Shown piece by piece: positions 15,916-25,021 of a stretch of DNA of 64,000 nt. The position numbers were made by a program, and so were the translations under genes. Source of the DNA: Faecalibacter macacae (lineage in GTDB: Bacteria; Bacteroidota; Bacteroidia; Flavobacteriales; Weeksellaceae). Each line of letters starts with the position of its first letter. Within the stretch, counting starts at the first letter, position 1. The notes under the pieces are model-generated. The model was given only the letters and a program-made list of their open reading frames with translations. It ran no database searches and was not told the DNA's origin. The stretch covers positions 62,001 to 126,000 of the forward strand of contig NZ_RDOJ01000007.1 in the NCBI RefSeq assembly GCF_003687725.1, read 5' to 3'.

Positions 15916-17043
15916 ATGCTTTGGGACAATATTGTAGGACAAACCGAAATTAAAACGAAACTAAAACAATCGATCAAAGATGGTCGTATTAGTCATGCGC
16001 AATTATTTGCTGGGCCAGAAGGTTCAGGAGCTTTAGCTTTGGCTATGGCTTATGCACAACAAGTTTTATGTGGTGAAACCGAAAATAATTGTCACATCAA
16101 AGTTAATAATCTTCAACATCCTGATTTACATTTTTCATTCCCTTTTTCAGCAACTGATTCGGTTAAAAAGCCAATCGCAAAATTGTTAATGAATCAATGG
16201 AGAAGTTTTGTTCAAGAAAATATTTATGGAAATGTAAATGATTGGATGAAACATCTTGGAATAGAAAAAAAACAAGGTGCAATAAACGTTGATGAAGCCG
16301 ACGAAATTGTTAAAACGTTAGCTTTAAATTCGTACGAAGGTGGATATAAAATTATGATCATTTGGATGCCTGAGTTGATGAATACAGCTGCTGCAAACAA
16401 ATTATTAAAGATCATAGAAGAACCACCACAAAAAACACTTTTCTTATTGGTTTGTGAACGTGAAGATTTATTATTACCAACGATAACTTCTCGTTGTCAG
16501 TTGGTTAAAATTCCGAAAATTGAAAATCAAGAGATTGAAAATTTCTTAATTCAGAAAGAAAATTTTGGTCAAGAAAAGGCGAAGCATTTAGCTTTTTTAT
16601 CAAACGGAAATCTTCGTGATGCTTTTGCTTTAATGCAAAACTCAAATAAAGTTTTTGACAGTTATTTCGTTACTTGGGTTCGAAAAGCATTTATGGCTGC
16701 TAAAACACCTGTAGTTTTAAAAGATTTGATCGATTGGTCGAATGAGATTTCAACTTGGTCTCGTGACGAACAAAAGAATTTTTTGAATTATTGTAGTGAA
16801 ATATTTCGTCAAGCTTTGCTTAAAACTTATCAAGCACACGAGTTAGTCAATGTACAAATTCAAGTTGAAGGTTTTAAATGGGAAGGATTTGCTCAATTTA
16901 TACACGGAGCAAATATTGAAGAAATTTTGGAGGAAATTAATGAAGCATCGTACCACATTGAAAGAAATGGAAATGCTAAGTTTATTTTACTTGATCTTTC
17001 AATCAAATTAACACGATTATTACATCGCAAAGCGACAGCATAA
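15916..17043 (+). CDS. holB: DNA polymerase III delta' clamp-loader subunit
   Basis: The 375-residue AAA+ protein starts MLWDNIVGQ, typical of Bacteroidota delta'. The nucleotide loop GPEGSGALALA lacks the Walker A Lys, as expected for delta', which does not hydrolyse ATP. Further on it has NKLLKIIEEPP and ITSRCQ (sensor and SRC motif). The cluster of zinc-binding cysteines is reduced (CGETENNC). It helps load the sliding clamp at the replication fork. A TATCTTTG sequence lies five bases before the ATG, which would make a transcript from it nearly leaderless; co-transcription with cutC is the alternative. Confidence 0.92.
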   Translation: MLWDNIVGQTEIKTKLKQSIKDGRISHAQLFAGPEGSGALALAMAYAQQVLCGETENNCHIKVNNLQHPDLHFSFPFSATDSVKKPIAKLLMNQWRSFVQENIYGNVNDWMKHLGIEKKQGAINVDEADEIVKTLALNSYEGGYKIMIIWMPELMNTAAANKLLKIIEEPPQKTLFLLVCEREDLLLPTITSRCQLVKIPKIENQEIENFLIQKENFGQEKAKHLAFLSNGNLRDAFALMQNSNKVFDSYFVTWVRKAFMAAKTPVVLKDLIDWSNEISTWSRDEQKNFLNYCSEIFRQALLKTYQAHELVNVQIQVEGFKWEGFAQFIHGANIEEILEEINEASYHIERNGNAKFILLDLSIKLTRLLHRKATA

Positions 17044-17044
17044 A

Positions 17045-17074
17045 AAAAGCCACTCGAATAGAGTGGCTTTCTAA
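17045..17074. terminator. Bidirectional terminator, holB / small lipoprotein gene
   Basis: AAAGCCACTC / GAGTGGCTTT with a five-base loop lies between converging genes. Confidence 0.78.
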
Positions 17075-17087
17075 TTTGTCTTAATTC

Positions 17088-17300
17088 TTATTGAGCTTCT
17101 ACTGGAGCTGCAGGCGCTACAGAATCTTCTACGATTACTGAATCTACAACAGGTGCATCAACTACTGTAGAATCTACTACTGTATCAACTGTATCAACTA
17201 CTACTGTATCTTCAACTACAACTTCTGTCTTTTTTTCATTCCCACAAGACGCTAATAATAATCCTGTTACTGCGAAAGAAGCGAATACTAATTTTTTCAT
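17088..17300 (-). CDS. Small Val/Asp-repeat lipoprotein
   Basis: The 70-residue protein begins with a signal peptide ending in the lipobox LASC (Cys about residue 19). The mature part is almost entirely acidic Val/Asp/Thr/Pro: repeats of VVDTV, VVDST and VVDAP. No known domain is visible. Such low-complexity acidic lipoproteins are probably anchored to the inner leaflet of the outer membrane or displayed at the surface; the role is unknown. The gene is monocistronic. Confidence 0.7.
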   Translation of the reverse strand: MKKLVFASFAVTGLLLASCGNEKKTEVVVEDTVVVDTVDTVVDSTVVDAPVVDSVIVEDSVAPAAPVEAQ

Positions 17301-17613
17301 ATTGATTTGTTTTTATTTAATTGCTTTATGAATACATTTCAAAATTAGTTGATAATCAGTCTATTAATATGTAAAATCAATGAAATATAATTGTAACATC
17401 AGTTATCCTTAATTTTAAAAAATAACAAATTGATATTCAAAACTATACATGTATTTTACAATCTATAAATTACAATTTTGTAAAATCAAAACATTATTCT
17501 ATTTATCTAAATAAGAAATATTTAATCAAAAATAATCAAGTCATAATTCAATAATAAGTCAAAATAATTGAATTTATTTCCAATCTAACTCAAACTTGTA
17601 TTGAAAGTCTGTA
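17301..17613. other. AT-rich intergenic region, no gene seen
   Basis: This stretch between the small lipoprotein gene and the serS promoter is very AT-rich. I found no convincing coding frame, tRNA or terminator-like hairpin. It presumably carries the minus-strand promoter of the lipoprotein gene, which I could not place with confidence. Confidence 0.5.
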
Positions 17614-17641
17614 TTGAAACAATTAATTCTTATTACATTTG
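17614..17641 (+). promoter_or_regulatory. serS promoter
   Basis: TTG (17614-17616), a 17-base spacer and TACATTTG (17634-17641) give a good Bacteroidota -33/-7 pair. The ATG follows 24 bases later. Confidence 0.55.
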
Positions 17642-17665
17642 TGAGGTATAAAATAAATTATAGAT

Positions 17666-18934
17666 ATGCTTGTAGTTTCTTACATTCAAGAAAACAAAGA
17701 AAGAGTTATTGAAGGATTAAAAAAACGTAACTTCAAGAACTTAGAGATTGTTGACGAAGTGTTAAATGTTGACGAACTTCGTCGTAAAACACAATTTGAA
17801 TTAGATAATGTATTAGCAGAATCCAACAAATTAGCGAAAGAAGTAGGTAATTTGTTTAAGCAAGGTAAAGCGGAGGAAGCAAATGTATTAAAAGAAAAAT
17901 CGGTTGAATTAAAATCTTCATCCAAAGAACTACAGGATATTTTATCGAAATACGAAGAGTCTTTAAAAGAATTGTTATATCAAATTCCAAACATTCCTCA
18001 CGAAAGCGTTAAAGCTGGAAAAGATGCAGATGATAATGAAACAATTTTCGAACATGGAGTTGCTACTCCAAAACCTGAAAATTTACCTCACTGGGAAGTT
18101 GCTAAAAAATATGATTTAATTGATTTTGAATTAGGTGTTAAAATTACTGGTGCTGGTTTCCCTGTATACAAAGGAAAAGGAGCTCGTTTACAACGTGCTT
18201 TAGCGCAATTCTTTTTAGATTGTAATGCTGATGCAGGTTATGATGAAATTGTACCTCCTTTTGTAGTAAATGAAGCTTCTGGTTACGGAACTGGACAATT
18301 ACCTGATAAAGAAGGGCAAATGTACTACGTAAACGAAGACGATTTATACTTAATCCCAACAGCTGAAGTTCCTGTAACAAACATTTACCGTGATGTAATT
18401 ATCAAAGCGGAAGATTTACCAATTTGTAATACAGCATACTCTCCATGTTTCCGTCGTGAAGCTGGATCTTACGGGAAAGATGTACGTGGATTAAACCGTT
18501 TACACCAATTTGAGAAAGTTGAAATTGTACGTATCGAAAAACCTGAAAATTCTTACGAAGCATTAGAAGGAATGGTAGATCACGTTAAAACAATTTTAGA
18601 AAAATTAGAATTACCATACCGTATCTTACGTTTATGTGGTGGTGATGCTGGATTTACATCTGCCTTAACTTACGATTTCGAAGTATTCTCTGAAGCGCAA
18701 GAAAAATGGTTAGAAGTTTCTTCTGTATCTAACTTTGAAACTTTCCAAGCGAATCGTTTAAAATTACGTTACAAAGACGAAAACGGAACTCAATTAGCGC
18801 ATACTTTAAATGGTTCAGCATTAGCTTTACCTCGTATTTTAGCTTCTATTTTAGAGAATCACCAACAAGCGGACGGATCTATTCGTATCCCAGAAGCTTT
18901 ACGTCCTTACACTCGTTTCGACGTTATCAACTAA
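17666..18934 (+). CDS. serS: Seryl-tRNA synthetase
   Basis: The class II synthetase has 422 residues. The N-terminal 100 residues form the tRNA-binding coiled coil. Motif 2 is seen in SPCFRREAGSYGKDVRGL (about 268-285) and motif 3 in LNGSALALPRILASILE (about 383-399), with TAEVP (serine binding) near 232. It charges tRNA-Ser and tRNA-Sec-type acceptors with serine in the cytosol. The gene stands alone with its own promoter and terminator. Confidence 0.97.
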   Translation: MLVVSYIQENKERVIEGLKKRNFKNLEIVDEVLNVDELRRKTQFELDNVLAESNKLAKEVGNLFKQGKAEEANVLKEKSVELKSSSKELQDILSKYEESLKELLYQIPNIPHESVKAGKDADDNETIFEHGVATPKPENLPHWEVAKKYDLIDFELGVKITGAGFPVYKGKGARLQRALAQFFLDCNADAGYDEIVPPFVVNEASGYGTGQLPDKEGQMYYVNEDDLYLIPTAEVPVTNIYRDVIIKAEDLPICNTAYSPCFRREAGSYGKDVRGLNRLHQFEKVEIVRIEKPENSYEALEGMVDHVKTILEKLELPYRILRLCGGDAGFTSALTYDFEVFSEAQEKWLEVSSVSNFETFQANRLKLRYKDENGTQLAHTLNGSALALPRILASILENHQQADGSIRIPEALRPYTRFDVIN

Positions 18935-18958
18935 GAATTAGCTAATTCATATATACAG

Positions 18959-18992
18959 AAAAGCCTCGCATTTGCGAGGCTTTCTTTTTTAT
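18959..18992. terminator. Terminator, serS / rfbD
   Basis: AAAGCCTCGCA / TGCGAGGCTTT followed by CTTTTTT. It lies between converging genes; the same GCCTCGC stem recurs at 30638 and 37577. Confidence 0.8.
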
Positions 18993-19005
18993 TATTAAAA
19001 TGGAA

Positions 19006-19860
19006 TTAAACCATTGCTTTTAATTCTTTTGCTAAACTATCTTCCCAGTTCGGAATTTCGATAGCATACGTTTGCTTAATTTTAGTTTTATCTAATAAAC
19101 TATACGCAGGTCGTTTTGCCGGCGTAGGATAAGATGTTGTCGGAATTGGATTAATTTTAATCGATGAATTGGTTAATTCTTTAATTTTCGATGCAAAATC
19201 AAACCAAGAACATTCACCTTCATTCGAGTAATTATAAATACCGTAAGTTAATTCATCTTTCGACAAAATTTGAGCAATCGCATCTGCTAAATCAACCGCA
19301 TTGGTTGGCGAACCTATTTGATCATTAATTACTCCTATTTCTTCCTTCTCATTAAACAACCAAAGCATTGTTTTAACGAAGTTTTTTGCATATTTAGAAT
19401 AAACCCAAGCCGTACGGATAATAATCGTTTTTGGATTAGTTTCTAACGCTAACTGCTCACCTTCTAACTTAGTTTGTCCGTAAACTCCGATAGGATTTAC
19501 TTGATCAGATTCTAATCGAGGAGTTGAAACAGTTCCGTCAAAAACATAATCAGTAGAAAGATGAATAAAAGGAATATCAGCTTTAGCTGTTGCTTCTGCT
19601 AAATTTTTAGTTGCTGTCGCATTTACTAAACGTGCATTATCAATATCAGATTCTGCTAAATCTACAGCCGTATAAGCTGCACAATTTACTACTGCATCAA
19701 ATTTGTTTTCGTTGAAATAAGAAACTACTAAATCATTATTTGTAATATCTAATTCAGTTCTTGAAACAAATACAAAATCTAATTGATTATAATTATTTGA
19801 AACTTCTTTGATTGATTGACCTAATTGCCCATTTGCGCCAGTAACTAATATTCTTTTCAT
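19006..19860 (-). CDS. rfbD: dTDP-4-dehydrorhamnose reductase
   Basis: The 284-residue short-chain dehydrogenase has the NAD(P) loop GANGQLGQS at residues 8-16, the catalytic YxxxK as YGQTK (about 128-132), and the family HLSTDYVFDG segment. It performs the last step of dTDP-L-rhamnose synthesis for envelope glycans. It lies 5 bases after rfbC on the same strand. The first two pathway genes (rfbA, rfbB) are not adjacent, so the pathway is split in this genome. Confidence 0.94.
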   Translation of the reverse strand: MKRILVTGANGQLGQSIKEVSNNYNQLDFVFVSRTELDITNNDLVVSYFNENKFDAVVNCAAYTAVDLAESDIDNARLVNATATKNLAEATAKADIPFIHLSTDYVFDGTVSTPRLESDQVNPIGVYGQTKLEGEQLALETNPKTIIIRTAWVYSKYAKNFVKTMLWLFNEKEEIGVINDQIGSPTNAVDLADAIAQILSKDELTYGIYNYSNEGECSWFDFASKIKELTNSSIKINPIPTTSYPTPAKRPAYSLLDKTKIKQTYAIEIPNWEDSLAKELKAMV

Positions 19861-19865
19861 GCTGA

Positions 19866-20423
19866 TTATTTTAAATTTTTAGCTTTAAAATCAGCGAAAG
19901 CCTGTGCTACTTTATCCTTTTCAGATAATAACATTTTATCAGCTGAGATTTGCCAATCGATATTTAAATCGACATCAATAGGATTTACTCCATCTTCAGA
20001 CTCTTTATTATATCCATTATCACACTTGTAAAAAAATGTTGCTGTGTCTGAAATGACAGAAAAACCGTGTAAAAATCCTCTTGGAATAAACAATTGTCTT
20101 TTGTTATCTGCTGATAATTCTACCGCTACAGACTCTCCGTAAGTTGGCGATTCAGGACGAACATCAACCGCAACGTCAATTACAGCACCTTCAACCACAC
20201 GAACTAATTTCGCTTGAGAATGTTCGCCTGCTTGCATATGTAATCCTCTAACAACACCGTAAGAAGATTTTGATTGATTATCTTGAACAAATGTTGGTTT
20301 ATATCCAAGGATTTGTTCCATTTTATTCTCATTATAAGATTCAAAAAAATATCCTCTTTCGTCTTCAAAAACAGTTGGTTCTAAGATGAAACAACCTTTT
20401 AATTTAGTCTCAATTGCGTTCAT
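19866..20423 (-). CDS. rfbC: dTDP-4-dehydrorhamnose 3,5-epimerase
   Basis: The 185-residue cupin has the family core VQDNQSKSSYGVVRGLHMQ (catalytic His in RGLH), the segment VVEGAVIDVAVDVRPESPTYG, and the LFIPRGFLHGF strand. It epimerises C3 and C5 of the 4-keto sugar before RfbD reduces it. The two genes form a two-gene unit starting just after the terminator of the skp-bamA block. Confidence 0.95.
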   Translation of the reverse strand: MNAIETKLKGCFILEPTVFEDERGYFFESYNENKMEQILGYKPTFVQDNQSKSSYGVVRGLHMQAGEHSQAKLVRVVEGAVIDVAVDVRPESPTYGESVAVELSADNKRQLFIPRGFLHGFSVISDTATFFYKCDNGYNKESEDGVNPIDVDLNIDWQISADKMLLSEKDKVAQAFADFKAKNLK

Positions 20424-20433
20424 GTACTGATAT

Positions 20434-20463
20434 AAAAAAAGCCACTAATAATAGTGGCTTAAA
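20434..20463 (-). terminator. Terminator of the nadK-porG-uppS-bamA-skp block
   Basis: On the minus strand AAGCCACTAT / ATAGTGGCTT-type pairing is followed by TTTTTTT. It lies 18 bases after the distal skp gene. Confidence 0.72.
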
Positions 20464-20480
20464 GATATTTAAAATATGGA

Positions 20481-20996
20481 TTATAGTCCTAATTCTTTTT
20501 TAACATCGTTGAATAAATCGTATCCACCGTTTTTGTAGATTGTTACACCTGCTGGCAATACATATTTAATTCCTTTTTTAGTAGCAGCAGAAGCGATTGC
20601 ATCATTTACTCTTTTTTCGATTGGATCAAATAAAGCTTTTTCTTTAGCTACCATTTCTTCTTGAGCTGCTTGACGGTAAGCTTGGAATTTTTGTTGTAAC
20701 TCTTGATCTTTCTCTTGGTACTTGTTAGCAACCATGATTTTTTGAGCTTCTTCTTGAGACTTTCCAGCTAATTGCGCTTGTGCACCTTCCATGAAAGTTT
20801 TGTACTCTGCTTCTAAAGAAGCGATTTTATCTTGGTGTTTTTTACCTAAAGCTTCTAAATCAGCTTCTGCTTTTTTGTAAGCTGGTAAAGCTTCTAATAC
20901 TGCTTGAGTATCGATGTGAGCGATATCTTGAGCGAAAGTAATTACACTTCCGAAAACCATCATTGCGAAAAACGCTATTGCTTTTAATTGTTTCAT
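20481..20996 (-). CDS. skp: OmpH/Skp-family periplasmic chaperone (distal copy)
   Basis: The 171-residue protein has a signal peptide ending near TFAQD (residue 24) and long amphipathic helices (about 45-125, rich in Ala/Glu/Gln/Lys) forming the tentacles. The C-terminal GIKYVLPAG and YDLFNDVKKEL segments complete the small body domain. Skp trimers carry unfolded beta-barrel proteins to the Bam complex. It is the second of two skp-type genes behind bamA; the other is 31 bases upstream. Confidence 0.9.
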   Translation of the reverse strand: MKQLKAIAFFAMMVFGSVITFAQDIAHIDTQAVLEALPAYKKAEADLEALGKKHQDKIASLEAEYKTFMEGAQAQLAGKSQEEAQKIMVANKYQEKDQELQQKFQAYRQAAQEEMVAKEKALFDPIEKRVNDAIASAATKKGIKYVLPAGVTIYKNGGYDLFNDVKKELGL

Positions 20997-21027
20997 TTCT
21001 GTTATGTTTAGTTTATTTATTACTTAA

Positions 21028-21660
21028 TTATTTTTTTGTTGTTCCTCTGTTTTGAGAAGTTCCTGTTTTATTAGTTGTGTTCGTTTTATTACCCGTACTT
21101 GTTTTATTATTTGATGACGTTCTATTGTTTGTGTTCTGTTTTGGTGTATTCTCTGGTTTTAAAACATTCAAAACATCACGACTAATATCAAATTTTGGAT
21201 CAGTATAAATCATTATCAAATCAGATCCTTTATCAAATACAAAGCTATAACCTCTTTTATCGGCAACTTGTTTTGTTGCATTATAAATTTGATCTTGAAT
21301 TGGCTTTACAAGTGCTCTACGCATAAATACCAAATCTCCTGTTGGTCCGTATCGCTTTTCTTGTAAATCTTTAATCGCTTTAAGTTCATCAGCAATTTTC
21401 TTTTCTTGCTCTTTCACTTGTTCTGCGGTTAAAAGAATTTTTTCAGCCTCAAAAGCAGCTTGTACTTTAATTAAATTCTCGCTTTTTGCTTCGATTTCTT
21501 TTTGCCAGTTTTCTGTCTGTGTTTTTAATCTATTCTGAGAATTTGTATACTCTGGTAAATTCTCTAAAATATATTGTGTGTCTACATAACAGAACTTTTG
21601 TGCCGATACCGACCCTACTAATCCTAAGAAAACAACAACAAAGCTAATCCATCTTTTCAT
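21028..21660 (-). CDS. OmpH/Skp-family periplasmic chaperone with an Asn/Thr/Lys-rich tail (proximal copy)
   Basis: The 210-residue protein has a signal peptide ending near VSAQK and a Skp-like core (about 22-165: YVDTQYILENLPEY, coiled segments, YSFVFDKGSD). The last 40 residues are low-complexity Asn/Thr/Lys/Ser with repeated TNKTGT-like words. This tail is not part of the family fold; it may be disordered or a contact site. It follows bamA by 61 bases, and that gap contains a -24/-12-like sequence, so it may be transcribed independently of bamA. Confidence 0.88.
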   Translation of the reverse strand: MKRWISFVVVFLGLVGSVSAQKFCYVDTQYILENLPEYTNSQNRLKTQTENWQKEIEAKSENLIKVQAAFEAEKILLTAEQVKEQEKKIADELKAIKDLQEKRYGPTGDLVFMRRALVKPIQDQIYNATKQVADKRGYSFVFDKGSDLIMIYTDPKFDISRDVLNVLKPENTPKQNTNNRTSSNNKTSTGNKTNTTNKTGTSQNRGTTKK

Positions 21661-21676
21661 ATTTAAGTCGTGTTAA

Positions 21677-21693
21677 TTCTAAAACTGTGCCAA
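21677..21693 (-). promoter_or_regulatory. Possible -24/-12 (sigma-54-like) element before the skp pair
   Basis: On the minus strand TTGGCAC is followed so that GG and GA are ten bases apart (GG-N10-GA), 18 bases before the start codon. The spacing is right for sigma-54, but the -12 half lacks the TTG seen in a good site. Weak evidence. Confidence 0.25.
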
Positions 21694-21721
21694 ATAATTT
21701 TGTTACGCTAATGTAATAAAA

Positions 21722-24241
21722 TTAGAATTGCTGACCAATAATAAAGTGAGTTTGCCATCCAGAACGTTCTGTTTGTCCAAATCCTTTATCAAATCCGTAT
21801 CCGAAATCAAATCCTAATAATCCGAATGCTGCCATGTAAATACGTACACCAGCACCAACTGAACGTTTTAATTCGAATGGTTTATATTCACTTGTAGATC
21901 CCCAAACGTTACCTCCTTCTGCGAATGTTAAACCGTAAATTTTAGCTTGTTGGCTCATTGTAATTGGATAACGTAATTCTAATGAAAACTTGTTATAGAT
22001 TGTTCCTCCACCTGTAGGAGTTAAATCACCAACTTGTCCACCACCTGTAGATGAATCTTCGTAACCACGTAATGCAACGATTTCACGACCATCGAAACGA
22101 GATTGAGATAATCCTGTTCCTCCTAAGTAAAATCTTTCGAAAGGAATAGTTCCAATTTTACGGTTGTATGTACCTAATGCACCAAATTCACCACCAACAC
22201 GAACTACTAATTTACCAGCGATTTGCTTGTACCAGTATGCTTTTGCTTTTACTTTGTAATACTCTAACCACTCGAATTTTTCTGTATCAGACATTGTCGA
22301 GTAATCCTTTTCTTTCCCCATTAATGAATAAGGTAAAGTTGCAGTTACAGAAACACTCATTTCTGATCCATCTTCTGGGAAAATTGGATCTGGACCTGCA
22401 GAGTTACGCGTTAAACCTAATGTATAGTTGATATTATTAGATGAACCGTTTTCGTAATTTAAATTACCAACCGCTAAGTTATAATTATCAAAGTTATAAC
22501 GTTGGAAAGATAACGAGTTTGATAAACGGAAGTAATCATCTGGCCAAGTTAATAACTTGTTTAACCCGATAGTTGCTCCTAAGATATCTAAATTAGCTTT
22601 TTCTCCCCATTGATCTGTATAACCATATTGAGATAAGTAAAATGATGTTGATAAAGCTGTAGGACGTTTACCACCAATCCATGGTTCTGTAAACGATAAG
22701 CTATAGTTTTTGTATCCGTTACCAGCTTGTGCACGAACAGATAATGATTGTCCATCTCCCATAGGAACTGGTTTCCAGGCTTCACCACGGAACATGTTTC
22801 CGATAGAAAAGTTACCAAACGTTAATCCTAAAGTTCCGATGAATGTACCTGCACCATAACCACCTTGTAACTCGATCTGAGAAGATGATTTTGGAGCAAC
22901 TTTCCAATCGATATCTACTGTATTATTTTCTGGATTTGGCTTAATATCTGGAGAAATCTGTGTAGGCTCTAAATAACCTAAAGACGCTAACTCCATTAAT
23001 GTACGACGAATCTCAGTTTTAGAGAATAAATCTCCAGGTTTAGTTCTTAACTCACGGTATAAAATATGGTCGTGAGCTTCAGTATTTCCTAAAATTGTTA
23101 CTTTATTTAAAGTAGCTTGAGTTCCTTCGTAAATTTTTATTTCTAAATCAATAGTATCGTTTTTCACGTTTTTCTCTACAGGGAAAACACGAGCAAATAA
23201 ATATCCATTATTCATGTATAATGTTTGTATATCATCGTCTTTATCAGAACCAGAGATTTTTTTATTAATCCCTACTGCATCATAACGATCTCCTGTTTTA
23301 TAAGAAAAAACACGTTTTAATTGTTCAGAAGTATAGATAGAATTTCCAGAGAAAGTAACATCTCCTAAGAAATATGGTTTACCTTCTTCAACTTGTACTT
23401 TTACTACTAAATTTTTAGGATCCACTTGCATTATTGTATCAGATACAATCTTTGCATCACGGAAACCTACAGATTTGTATTCGTTAACTACGTTTTCTAA
23501 ATCAGCCTGATATTTTTCAGGAATCATTTTAGAAGACTTAAAGACATTGATAGATTTACGTTTAGTATCTTTCATTGCTTTACGTAAACGTTTACTAGGT
23601 AATTCATTATTCCCTTCGAAAACAATGTTTTTAATCTTTACACGTTCACCTCTATCAACGTTTAAAATCAGATTTTGTTTATCTTTAGAACCGTCAACTG
23701 GAGTTTGTTCAACTTTTATTGTTGAATTTGGGAAACCCTTTCCAGTATAATATTCTTTGATTTTGTTGTTTGTTGAGTTGATTAAGTTATTTGTAATCTT
23801 AACTCCAGGATTTAATTTGTTAGCTTTAATAATATCCTCGCGCTGCGATTTTTTGATACCATTAATCTTAATATCTGCTAATTCTGGTACAGATACTAAT
23901 TCTAATGTTAAAGTAACTTTATTTCCTTTAATCTCTTTGATGTAAATATCAATATCTGAGAACATTTTTGAACGCCATAATTTCTTAACGGCATTGTTCA
24001 CTTTACTTCCAGGTAGTTCAATCTCTTCACCAATAGAGAAACCAGCGTAACGAATAATCTGATTTTTAGAGAATTTCGTATCACCTTTTACATCAATATC
24101 TTCTAATGTAAAAACTTTTGGATTCATATAATCCACCTCATAATTCTCTAGCTGAGTTGAAACAACGTTTTGTGTAGAATCCACCTGTGCGTGAGCCATG
24201 TAGGTTCCTAACATACACATTGTCCAAATAATTTTCTTCAT
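21722..24241 (-). CDS. bamA: Outer-membrane protein assembly factor BamA
   Basis: The 839-residue Omp85 protein has a signal peptide (about 1-18), five POTRA repeats (about 45-440, for example GNNELPSKRLRKAMKDT and GNTEAHDHILYRELRTKPGD), and a C-terminal 16-strand barrel. The barrel carries the loop-6 signature LRGYEDS (VRGF/Y type) near residue 735 and ends in an aromatic Phe. It folds and inserts outer-membrane beta-barrels. It is downstream of uppS (23 bases) and upstream of two skp genes, the usual Bacteroidota order. Confidence 0.96.
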   Translation of the reverse strand: MKKIIWTMCMLGTYMAHAQVDSTQNVVSTQLENYEVDYMNPKVFTLEDIDVKGDTKFSKNQIIRYAGFSIGEEIELPGSKVNNAVKKLWRSKMFSDIDIYIKEIKGNKVTLTLELVSVPELADIKINGIKKSQREDIIKANKLNPGVKITNNLINSTNNKIKEYYTGKGFPNSTIKVEQTPVDGSKDKQNLILNVDRGERVKIKNIVFEGNNELPSKRLRKAMKDTKRKSINVFKSSKMIPEKYQADLENVVNEYKSVGFRDAKIVSDTIMQVDPKNLVVKVQVEEGKPYFLGDVTFSGNSIYTSEQLKRVFSYKTGDRYDAVGINKKISGSDKDDDIQTLYMNNGYLFARVFPVEKNVKNDTIDLEIKIYEGTQATLNKVTILGNTEAHDHILYRELRTKPGDLFSKTEIRRTLMELASLGYLEPTQISPDIKPNPENNTVDIDWKVAPKSSSQIELQGGYGAGTFIGTLGLTFGNFSIGNMFRGEAWKPVPMGDGQSLSVRAQAGNGYKNYSLSFTEPWIGGKRPTALSTSFYLSQYGYTDQWGEKANLDILGATIGLNKLLTWPDDYFRLSNSLSFQRYNFDNYNLAVGNLNYENGSSNNINYTLGLTRNSAGPDPIFPEDGSEMSVSVTATLPYSLMGKEKDYSTMSDTEKFEWLEYYKVKAKAYWYKQIAGKLVVRVGGEFGALGTYNRKIGTIPFERFYLGGTGLSQSRFDGREIVALRGYEDSSTGGGQVGDLTPTGGGTIYNKFSLELRYPITMSQQAKIYGLTFAEGGNVWGSTSEYKPFELKRSVGAGVRIYMAAFGLLGFDFGYGFDKGFGQTERSGWQTHFIIGQQF

Positions 24242-24264
24242 AATCCCTCTATTTCCAGTTTCGA

Positions 24265-25014
24265 TCAGTTCGTTAATTGTTCACTTATTTTACCGTAACG
24301 GCGCTCTCTTCCTTGGTAACTTAAAATAGCTTCGTAGAAAGTTTCATGGTTAAAATCTGGCCATAAAACTGGTGTGAAATACAATTCTGCGTATGCTATT
24401 TGCCAAAGTAAAAAGTTGCTAATGCGTGTTTCACCGCTTGTGCGAATCATAAGATCCACCATTGGCATATTGTGAGTATATAAATTTTGATGTACAAGTT
24501 CTTCGTTGATATCAGCTTCAGTAATAGATCCTTCTTTGTACTGATTTGCAATATTTTTTATTGCACTTAATATCTCCTCTTTTGAGCCATAGCTAAGAGC
24601 TAAAGTCAAAACAGTTCCTGTATTATCTTTAGTAAATTCAATTGCTTTTTCTAAATCCTTGCGTGCTGATGAAGGTAACTTCGATAAGTCGCCAATGATG
24701 TTAAAACGAACATTGTTTTGGTGAAGTTCTTTAATTTCTGCTTTGATAGAACTACTTAATAGTTTCATCAAAAATGTAACTTCTAATTTTGGACGATTCC
24801 AATTTTCTGTAGAAAATGCATAAAGTGTTAAATACTTTATTTCTAACCTCCTACAACTTTCAATAGATGACCTTACAGCTTTTAAGGCATTTTTATGCCC
24901 AAAAGTTCTTTCTTTTCCATTTTGTTTTGCCCAACGTCCATTACCATCCATAATGATAGCAACATGATCTGGCAAATTATTTTTGTCTATTTGATCTATT
25001 AAATTGATCTCCAT
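24265..25014 (-). CDS. uppS: Undecaprenyl diphosphate synthase
   Basis: From the ATG at 25014 the protein has 249 residues; the frame is open further upstream only through the end of the preceding gene. Family motifs: HVAIIMDGNGRWA with catalytic D23, FGHKNALKAVR, LTLYAFSTENWNRP, and the C-terminal DLMIRTSGETRISNFLLWQ and RERRYG. It makes the C55 lipid carrier for peptidoglycan and surface glycans. It begins 7 bases after the porG stop, so they are co-transcribed. Confidence 0.96.
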   Translation of the reverse strand: MEINLIDQIDKNNLPDHVAIIMDGNGRWAKQNGKERTFGHKNALKAVRSSIESCRRLEIKYLTLYAFSTENWNRPKLEVTFLMKLLSSSIKAEIKELHQNNVRFNIIGDLSKLPSSARKDLEKAIEFTKDNTGTVLTLALSYGSKEEILSAIKNIANQYKEGSITEADINEELVHQNLYTHNMPMVDLMIRTSGETRISNFLLWQIAYAELYFTPVLWPDFNHETFYEAILSYQGRERRYGKISEQLTN

Positions 25015-25021
25015 TTTATAT

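Noticed and set aside
22168-22431. Open frames opposite bamA and other long genes
   Set aside because: These antisense frames lie fully inside conserved genes in another frame and have no start context or recognisable protein.
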